Below are positions 14,235-18,838 of a stretch of 18,838 bases of DNA, in pieces (position 1 is the first letter of the stretch; every line of letters begins with the position of its first letter). The notes beneath the pieces were generated by a model. It had not been told where the DNA came from. It made no database searches and was given only the letters and a program-made list of their open reading frames with translations. The translations under genes were made by a program, and so were the position numbers. Source of the stretch: DALYDD01 sp031973395 (GTDB taxonomy: Bacteria > Patescibacteriota > Minisyncoccia > Phycocordibacterales > CAIZLB01); NCBI GenBank assembly GCA_031973395.1, contig DALYDD010000018.1, forward strand, positions 1 to 18,838, given 5' to 3'.

Positions 14235-14262
14235 CAGTTTTTCTGCGGTCTTTTTTGTGGGA

Positions 14263-15360
14263 CTACATGATGACCAAACCTTTGTTCATATAGACATAAA
14301 CCCAAGAGAGTAGGGTGAGGCAAAGCACCAAAACTACGGCCACAAATATGGACTTTTTGTGATGGTGATGATATCCAACAAATCCAAAACCAATGACTGC
14401 AATATTAATAATGAGGACGAAAAAGCCGAAAACTACCAAGGAAACGGTGCGTGGGTTTGTGGCAATATTACCCATAAGCGCTGTAGCGTTAGATATTTCC
14501 TCACTTTCTTGAGCAATTTCAGATTCGGGAACAGTACTTGTGGTTATAGAAATATTCGTATCAGTATTATCTGAAAAAGCACTCAAAACATCGGTCATTT
14601 CCAACGGTTCCCCTTGACTAGTAATAGTGGTATCAGCTGGCTGAATCGGCTCTGGGACTAGGTCCATATCGGGAGTTGCTGTTGGAACAGGTCTAGGTTG
14701 GAAAATAGGTGTCGGCGCAGGTGCAATATCTTTTGATGGCTCTATTACAGGCTTTTTTGGCTGGGTAGGTTGGGTAGTTGCCACTGGAGCAGGGCTTCCT
14801 TTTGCTCGTCCAAACATTTCAACTACCAGTACGCTCTCCTTTCCGTCTACTATGGTCTTGGCGGTAGCCACGCCGATCTCTGTGAAGTTTTTATTGAGGA
14901 TATTGGCTCTATGCCCAGGAGAATTCATCCAAGCCTGATACACATCTACCGAATCAGAGAAGTTGATAGCGAGGTTTTCTCCTGCGTATTCATAGTTGTA
15001 GCCCGCTTCTCGAATCCAGTCCCAAGGCTGTTTTCCGCCAGGGCTTGTATGAGCAAAATATTGCCGCGCGATCATATCGTCGACTTTGTGTTTTGCGGCT
15101 AATTCTAAGGTTTTATTGTATGTTAAAGGCTGTAAATTAACGCTCGTTCGCCCGTTATTTGTAAGCGATGCAACGATTGATGGGTACACCTCGGCAAAGA
15201 AATTCTGGTTTTTAAGTATGATCGAACTTCCCCCTTGAACAGCGGCTATTGCGCCTATAAATAAGGCCAGAACAACTAAAGCGGCTGCCTCTGTAAATAG
15301 TCGAGGTTTAAAATTATTGTGATCCCCTGCTATAAATATATGTCTGAGCCACTTTTTCAT
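14263..15360 (-). CDS. Membrane-anchored CAP (SCP/PR1-like) domain protein
   Basis: The protein has 365 residues. An N-terminal hydrophobic segment (22-42) places the rest outside. The CAP domain (about 60-185) shows all four cavity residues of the family: H104 (YFAHTSP), E128 (AGENLA), H150 (SPGHRANIL) and E161 (TEIGVA). A proline/threonine-rich linker (190-245) and an acidic Ser/Thr region lead to two closely spaced membrane segments (about 307-330 and 337-358) with a run of four histidines between them. Bacterial CAP proteins are widespread and mostly of unknown function. The protein has no assigned substrate and I do not infer one. It is upstream of the ribosomal operon on the same strand, 100 bases away, with the operon promoter between. 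Confidence 0.88.
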   Translation of the reverse strand: MKKWLRHIFIAGDHNNFKPRLFTEAAALVVLALFIGAIAAVQGGSSIILKNQNFFAEVYPSIVASLTNNGRTSVNLQPLTYNKTLELAAKHKVDDMIARQYFAHTSPGGKQPWDWIREAGYNYEYAGENLAINFSDSVDVYQAWMNSPGHRANILNKNFTEIGVATAKTIVDGKESVLVVEMFGRAKGSPAPVATTQPTQPKKPVIEPSKDIAPAPTPIFQPRPVPTATPDMDLVPEPIQPADTTITSQGEPLEMTDVLSAFSDNTDTNISITTSTVPESEIAQESEEISNATALMGNIATNPRTVSLVVFGFFVLIINIAVIGFGFVGYHHHHKKSIFVAVVLVLCLTLLSWVYVYMNKGLVIM

Positions 15361-15449
15361 TAATTTTCAGATTTATTTCTATAATTAGAGCATAATTTTC
15401 GATTTTAGGCAAAAAAAACAAGGAAAGCTGTGTAGAGAAAGTTGTTCTA

Positions 15450-15483
15450 ACAAAAAACACCCCATTCTTGGGATGTTTTTTGT
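15450..15483 (-). terminator. Rho-independent terminator, nearly symmetrical
   Basis: ACAAAAAACA (15450-15459) pairs with TGTTTTTTGT (15474-15483), extended inward by CCC/GGG across a mismatch, with a 6-base loop. On the minus strand the hairpin ends in six T, terminating the repeat/peptidoglycan-binding gene that stops at 15510. The base composition lets it work in both directions. Confidence 0.75.
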
Positions 15484-15509
15484 TTCTAAAACTTCAGAGG
15501 AAATTTAGA

Positions 15510-16601
15510 CTATGGAAGCATTGGCATTGGGAATACCTGGCCACCACACATAAAGTTATTGATACTTCGAGTTGTAGTCTTGTAGACATACCCAGTTGTA
15601 ACCGGAGTTGCCATAAGACCTGCATTTACCCAAGGTGTAAGGATGTCAGCACTATAGAGTTGCTGCCACTGTCGAACAGCGGCATCAGTTGCCGGACCAA
15701 ACACTCCATTGATCGGAAGCTTTGTGCCAAGTCGAGAATTCAAGATAACCTGCAATTTCTTAACTTCTGTTGGAGAATTATTCTTACCCATTCTCATGTA
15801 TTCAAGCAAGACCGCATTGCAAACTCCACCGACTGATCCATTAGGACCTGTTGAGGCACCGAGTACAGCTTGGCCGCTAGGCAAACCGTTACCACCACTA
15901 GTTCCACCAGATGTAGTGAAACCTGTAGTTCCGCCTCCACCAGTAACTGAGCCTGGTGCGATCGAACCACCGCCCGGATTAGAACCTCCGGTATCAGGTG
16001 TAGTAGAAGTAGGTGTTGATGTAGGTGTTGTAACAGCTACAAAAGGACTGCAATCACCGTCAGAGAAGTCTGTGAGCAAATCCATATCGTCATCGAGACC
16101 GTTTGTACATGCAAGTTCAGTGTTTTCTGGAGAAGTAACAACTGGCGCAGTGGTATGAGCTGCACAATCTGAATCTGAATAATCTGTAAGTAGGTCCATA
16201 TCGTCATCGAGACCATTATTACATTTCACATAAGAGTCCTCCGTGTCAGTGACAGCTGGAGTTCCAAGACCTGAACAGTCTGAATCTGACATATCTGTCA
16301 AAAGGTCCGCATCGTTATCGAGGCCATCTGAACATTTGGCCACAGTATTCTCTTCATCTGAAACAACCAAAGGGGCTGGAGCTGCAAAAGCTGAGCATTC
16401 AGGATCAGAAAGATCTGTAAGTAAATCCTGATCATCATCGAGACCGTTTGTACAAGCAGGCTCAGTGTTTTCTGGCAAGGAACTTACAAGTGGTACACTC
16501 TCACCTTCTACTGCAAAGGCCACATTCTGAAGGTTTACAGACGCTCCTATAATGAGAGCGAGAGCAACCAAGAGAGACGCGACGCGCATTATTTTATTCA
16601 T
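15510..16601 (-). CDS. Secreted protein with four Cys/Asp repeats and a C-terminal peptidoglycan-binding domain
   Basis: The protein has 363 residues. A signal peptide ending NVAFA (about residue 30) is followed by four tandem repeats (44-195, about 38 residues each) of the form C-x-NGLDDD-x-DLLTD-x-SD-x-DC. The regularly spaced aspartates between two cysteines resemble calcium-binding, thrombospondin type 3-like repeats seen in CPR surface proteins. A Thr/Pro- and then Gly/Ser-rich linker (190-258) leads to a peptidoglycan-binding helical domain (about 265-325: NSPTEVKKLQVILN, GVFGPATDAAVRQWQQ). The C-terminal TTGYVYKTTTRSIN and the nearby cysteine 352 match a family common in Parcubacteria. 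Probably an envelope-attached surface protein; the binding partner of the repeats is unknown. Confidence 0.85.
   Translation of the reverse strand: MNKIMRVASLLVALALIIGASVNLQNVAFAVEGESVPLVSSLPENTEPACTNGLDDDQDLLTDLSDPECSAFAAPAPLVVSDEENTVAKCSDGLDNDADLLTDMSDSDCSGLGTPAVTDTEDSYVKCNNGLDDDMDLLTDYSDSDCAAHTTAPVVTSPENTELACTNGLDDDMDLLTDFSDGDCSPFVAVTTPTSTPTSTTPDTGGSNPGGGSIAPGSVTGGGGTTGFTTSGGTSGGNGLPSGQAVLGASTGPNGSVGGVCNAVLLEYMRMGKNNSPTEVKKLQVILNSRLGTKLPINGVFGPATDAAVRQWQQLYSADILTPWVNAGLMATPVTTGYVYKTTTRSINNFMCGGQVFPMPMLP
16017..16472 (-). repeat. Four tandem coding repeats (about 114 bases each)
   Basis: The DNA encodes four copies of the Cys/Asp repeat within the secreted protein. Copies 1 and 4 are the closest to each other around the CTNGLDDD core, and copy 2 has NGLDND-like SDGLDND instead. 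The units differ enough at the DNA level that they are diverged tandem duplications rather than recent ones. Confidence 0.8.
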
Positions 16602-16646
16602 AATTTTAGGGTAATAATTTATTAAAAGTCTATATTTCTAATTGAT

Positions 16647-16652
16647 ATTATA
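16647..16652 (-). promoter_or_regulatory. -10 element of the secreted repeat protein gene
   Basis: Perfect TATAAT on the minus strand, 49 bases before the ATG at 16601. The -35 region is weak (best candidate CTGGAC at short spacing). No Shine-Dalgarno sequence is seen in the leader. Confidence 0.45.
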
Positions 16653-16765
16653 CAGGACGATAGGGCGTCCAGTGCATATCCGAATAATCTCACCCTATCA
16701 CGCAAGTTCAGCTTGTCAATAGATCAGTAGCGAGTATTAATTTAAGCTTAATCTTCAAACGTCCC

Positions 16766-16794
16766 CTGAAAAGCTTTACAAAATAAGCTATACT
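16766..16794 (+). promoter_or_regulatory. Promoter of the 560-residue gene, leaderless-type spacing
   Basis: CTGAAA (16766-16771, 4 of 6), 17 bases, TATACT (16789-16794, 5 of 6), then only 10 bases to the ATG. An alternative farther upstream is TTGTCA with TATTAA 16 bases later. Confidence 0.45.
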
Positions 16795-16804
16795 TAGATT
16801 AAAC

Positions 16805-18487
16805 ATGCCAAGAAACAATAGAGAACGCCCCCAGGGAGGAGATCAATCACAAGAAGAGGTAGCAGCAACCCTAGCGGCCTTGCGGGCCCAAGCAGCTGAA
16901 GGTTTTGGCGGACTTGGTAATGCATTCGCAGGTCTACCAGAAACAAAGGGTGAGAAAAAGGAGGTTGATAAGGATACAGGTTCAGAACCTTTGCCCGGTG
17001 CGGCTCTTTTGAGGAAAAAGAGAAAGTTAGCGGTGAAACCTAAGGTGATTGCAGAGCCGGAGCCGTCTACTCCAAAAATCGAGATGCCGGCACCAACACC
17101 AGAGCCAAGACCTAAGGCAGAACAACCTGCACCCGAGTCAGATCGTCCAAAAAATAGACGCCGCCAACAAAACCCCGAAGGAGAGAAAAAAAGAGAGATC
17201 GAAAAAATGACACTGAGGGAATGCGCTAGATTCTTTGATGAAAAAGTTTTCACCGCAAAGGATTTGGAGCTAGCATTGGCCGAACTCAGACGTCGCCGAG
17301 TCCAAATCGTAGACGCACAAGGAGATCGAGTAAGTCCTGATGAAATCGAGAGTATATTATTCGATGTACGCAGACGCATCAGCGATGGCGAAAGAGCAAT
17401 AAGTGACAGAAGAGCGAAGGAAGAAGCCGAAGCATTTGCGGCATTAATTAAAGAAAATTTAGAAAGAGATGCTGACGATGAATCTGCAGAGCAATTGCCC
17501 CCAGTTGTTCAATCGACACAAAGCTCTTTATCAATTGATGGAAAACAAGAGGTGGTCGATCCATCCTCACCGACAAATTTTTCTCTTTCTGGAATTGGGC
17601 ATATGAGCAACGAGTCAGAAACTTCGACAGCATCAAACGCATCAGAAACTTTTTCGCAGAACATCACGGTAGGATCTGAGCCAATGCCGATCTTAGAACC
17701 AGAACATGTTCCCGATACAGAACCAAAGGAATTGATAAAATTAACCGTAGGTAACATTTATCAGACCAAAAGTCTTCGTGATTTGAGAACTCTACTCTTG
17801 GATTCAGAGGGTATAACAAGTAACATAAATAATACTTCGCACTATTATTCTTGCTTTTATCTCTACTATCAAATCCTGCAACTGGAAAAGGGAGAAATCT
17901 TTATTGATGAAATCCCCCCAGAGCTCGGGTTGCGCGGACACGCTGCTTATTTACTTGAACAGGCAGGTCTTCATGTCCCTACCCGTCCTGAAAACATTGA
18001 ACATGAAAATCCAGCAGAGGCGATCGCGGATTCGCATACATCAAGCACGGCGCAGGATGAAGAAGACCCTTGGGCAGGATTTAAAGTTGGAGAAAACCAA
18101 CTTGAAGAAGAATTCACTCCTGAGCAAGAATTAAATGTTCAAATTTCAGAAGCACAAAGTTTGGACGACTTGAAAGAGATCCTTTTATCTCAAGGCACCA
18201 TTGAAGGGGTCCAAGCAGGGAATTTTTATTCGGGCGCAGAATTAGTTCACCTTATAAATAAAGTCGAAAATGGCGAAGCCTACATCGAAGAGGTCACTCG
18301 TCGAATGGGTCTCCGAAAAAAAGTGTATGACTTATTGAAAGCCGATGGACATATCATGGCTGCGGACGTAGACAAGATCAAAGCTTCGCNNNNNNNNNNN
18401 NNNNNNNNNNNNNNNNNNNNNNNNNNNNNNNNNNNNNNNNNNNNNNNNAGATTTTGGGCACGACTATTTAATATCAGAGATGAATAG
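16805..18487 (+). CDS. Long low-complexity protein with three copies of a helical repeat; contains assembly gap
   Basis: Read as 560 residues with a 59-N gap after residue 528. Residues 1-130 are Pro/Lys/Glu-rich and probably disordered. Three related segments follow: about 134-200, 313-388 and 446-516. Each has the pattern 'SL-x-DL-x-x-x-LL', a spacer with polar residues, then a helix ending in G-E-x-x-I-x-E-V/I and, in copies 2 and 3, GLR. Acidic disordered stretches lie between them. No signal peptide or membrane segment is seen; I do not recognise the family. After the gap the given frame reads RFWARLFNIRDE and stops at 18487. If the gap length is off by a frame, the protein could instead continue into the reading frame of the next gene and end at 18773. 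Confidence 0.7.
   Translation: MPRNNRERPQGGDQSQEEVAATLAALRAQAAEGFGGLGNAFAGLPETKGEKKEVDKDTGSEPLPGAALLRKKRKLAVKPKVIAEPEPSTPKIEMPAPTPEPRPKAEQPAPESDRPKNRRRQQNPEGEKKREIEKMTLRECARFFDEKVFTAKDLELALAELRRRRVQIVDAQGDRVSPDEIESILFDVRRRISDGERAISDRRAKEEAEAFAALIKENLERDADDESAEQLPPVVQSTQSSLSIDGKQEVVDPSSPTNFSLSGIGHMSNESETSTASNASETFSQNITVGSEPMPILEPEHVPDTEPKELIKLTVGNIYQTKSLRDLRTLLLDSEGITSNINNTSHYYSCFYLYYQILQLEKGEIFIDEIPPELGLRGHAAYLLEQAGLHVPTRPENIEHENPAEAIADSHTSSTAQDEEDPWAGFKVGENQLEEEFTPEQELNVQISEAQSLDDLKEILLSQGTIEGVQAGNFYSGAELVHLINKVENGEAYIEEVTRRMGLRKKVYDLLKADGHIMAADVDKIKASXXXXXXXXXXXXXXXXXXXXRFWARLFNIRDE
18390..18448. other. Assembly gap (59 N) at the end of the long repeat protein
   Basis: 59 undetermined bases. 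Both downstream frames are readable (RFWARLFNIRDE-stop, or DFGHDYLISE leading into the 18480 ORF), so gene structure here depends on the true gap length. Confidence 0.95.
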
Positions 18488-18773
18488 AAAAGCGCAAAAA
18501 GGAGAGTATGTTCCTTTGCCAGAATATTTGGATATGGAGCCAACTCCTCCATTCACTGCGAACAAGCCAGCGAAAAATATTATTTCATTTCCACAACCGG
18601 CAGAACCAAAACTTACTGTCGTTCCAAAACCAGAAGATCTTGATGGCAAAGTAATCCCTTTCTCGCAACCGCCGCCAAAGAAAAAATCTATTACAGAGAG
18701 ACTTGTTGCAGGCTTGAGAAACTGGAGATTCAGAAAACCAAAACGATCGCGTGACGACAAAGACGATTATTAA
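18480..18773 (+). CDS. Small basic, Pro/Lys-rich protein, unknown (or C-terminus of the preceding gene)
   Basis: The protein has 97 residues, starting MNRKAQKGEYVPLPEYLDME. It contains two similar hexad-like pieces (NIISFPQP and KVIPFSQP) and a basic C-terminus (ITERLVAGLRNWRFRKPKRS) ending in acidic residues. The ATG overlaps the preceding stop by 8 bases (ATGAATAG), a spacing that suits coupled translation. The frame also stays open upstream to the gap, so fusion with the preceding gene is equally possible. No domain is recognised and no membrane segment is seen. A terminator-like hairpin follows at 18783-18805. Confidence 0.55.
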   Translation: MNRKAQKGEYVPLPEYLDMEPTPPFTANKPAKNIISFPQPAEPKLTVVPKPEDLDGKVIPFSQPPPKKKSITERLVAGLRNWRFRKPKRSRDDKDDY

Positions 18774-18782
18774 AAAACAAAA

Positions 18783-18805
18783 AGACTCTCCACAAGGGAG
18801 AGTCT
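18783..18805 (-). terminator. Bidirectional terminator between the small gene and a tRNA
   Basis: AGACTCTCC (18783-18791) pairs with GGAGAGTCT (18797-18805), 9 bp with a 5-base loop. On the minus strand the stem is followed by a long T-rich run, terminating the tRNA transcript; on the plus strand the tail TATATTTT is weaker but could end the 18773 gene. Confidence 0.8.
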
Positions 18806-18813
18806 ATATTTTG

Positions 18814-18838
18814 TGCCGAGAGAGGGGATCGAACCCTC
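18814..18838 (-). tRNA. 3' end of a tRNA gene, anticodon outside the window
   Basis: The minus strand gives a perfect 5-bp T-stem GAGGG/CCCTC around the loop TTCGATC, then the 3' acceptor strand TCTCGGC and an A discriminator at 18814. The following bases are CAAAA, so CCA is not fully encoded. The 5' acceptor strand must be GCCGAGA, which lies beyond the edge. The identity cannot be read; a leucine tRNA would fit a GCCGAG start but this is a guess. Confidence 0.85.

Noticed and set aside
16017..16472. Regular repeats considered as a CRISPR array
   Set aside because: The units are in frame, encode a conserved Cys/Asp protein repeat, and there are no unique spacers between identical repeats.
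1..18838. Insertion sequences, prophage genes, alternative genetic code (UGA recoded)
   Set aside because: No transposase, integrase or phage protein was seen, and all recognised genes read through with the standard bacterial code without in-frame TGA.

Overview
The window looks like part of a Candidate Phyla Radiation (Patescibacteria, most likely Parcubacteria-type) genome. The evidence is threefold. The ribosomal gene order runs straight from S5 to L15 with no L30 gene, a hallmark of that radiation. There is a family of exported peptidoglycan-binding proteins with Cys/Asp repeats and a GYVYKTT-type C-terminus. There is also a large soluble TraD/VirD4-like ATPase of the kind common in these genomes. 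The standard bacterial code fits throughout. These assignments come from reading motifs; no database was searched. The sequence is a scaffold with two runs of N (8187-8196 and 18390-18448), and both disturb reading frames.

Layout. Positions 1-2982 (minus) hold a conjugative-type ATPase of at least 994 residues that runs off the left edge. A small four-helix membrane protein is divergent at 3096-3452 (plus). Next come map (3503-4285, minus), a GC-rich and intensely structured 557-base stretch, adk (4870-5481, minus), a membrane-anchored unknown protein (5536-6213, minus) and secY (6345-7616, minus). From 7657 to 14162 runs an uninterrupted minus-strand ribosomal protein operon, in transcription order S19-L22-S3-L16-L29-S17-L14-L24-L5-S14-S8-L6-L18-S5-L15. 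It has a clear promoter directly in front of S19, so the usual L3-L4-L23-L2 part is located elsewhere. Upstream are two cell-surface genes on the minus strand: a membrane-anchored CAP-domain protein (14263-15360) and a secreted repeat plus peptidoglycan-binding protein (15510-16601). A long repeat-containing unknown protein (16805-18487, plus) is divergent from these, followed by a small basic protein (18480-18773). The 3' end of a tRNA on the minus strand closes the window.

The most interesting element is in the 4313-4869 gap. A strong plus-strand promoter (TTGACA, 16 bases, extended -10 TGG-GATACT) is followed by about 390 bases of consecutive stable helices. These end in a rho-independent terminator. 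I read this as a stand-alone structured non-coding RNA, convergent with adk and divergent from map. I could not match it to RNase P RNA, tmRNA, SRP RNA or 6S RNA.

Regulation and expression. Shine-Dalgarno sequences are almost absent in the ribosomal operon; seven of its genes carry a TACC immediately before ATG. Three other genes have a -10 hexamer only 9-10 bases before the start codon, suggesting leaderless mRNAs. Hairpins sit in the L24-L5 and L5-S14 gaps, the latter overlapping a possible internal promoter.
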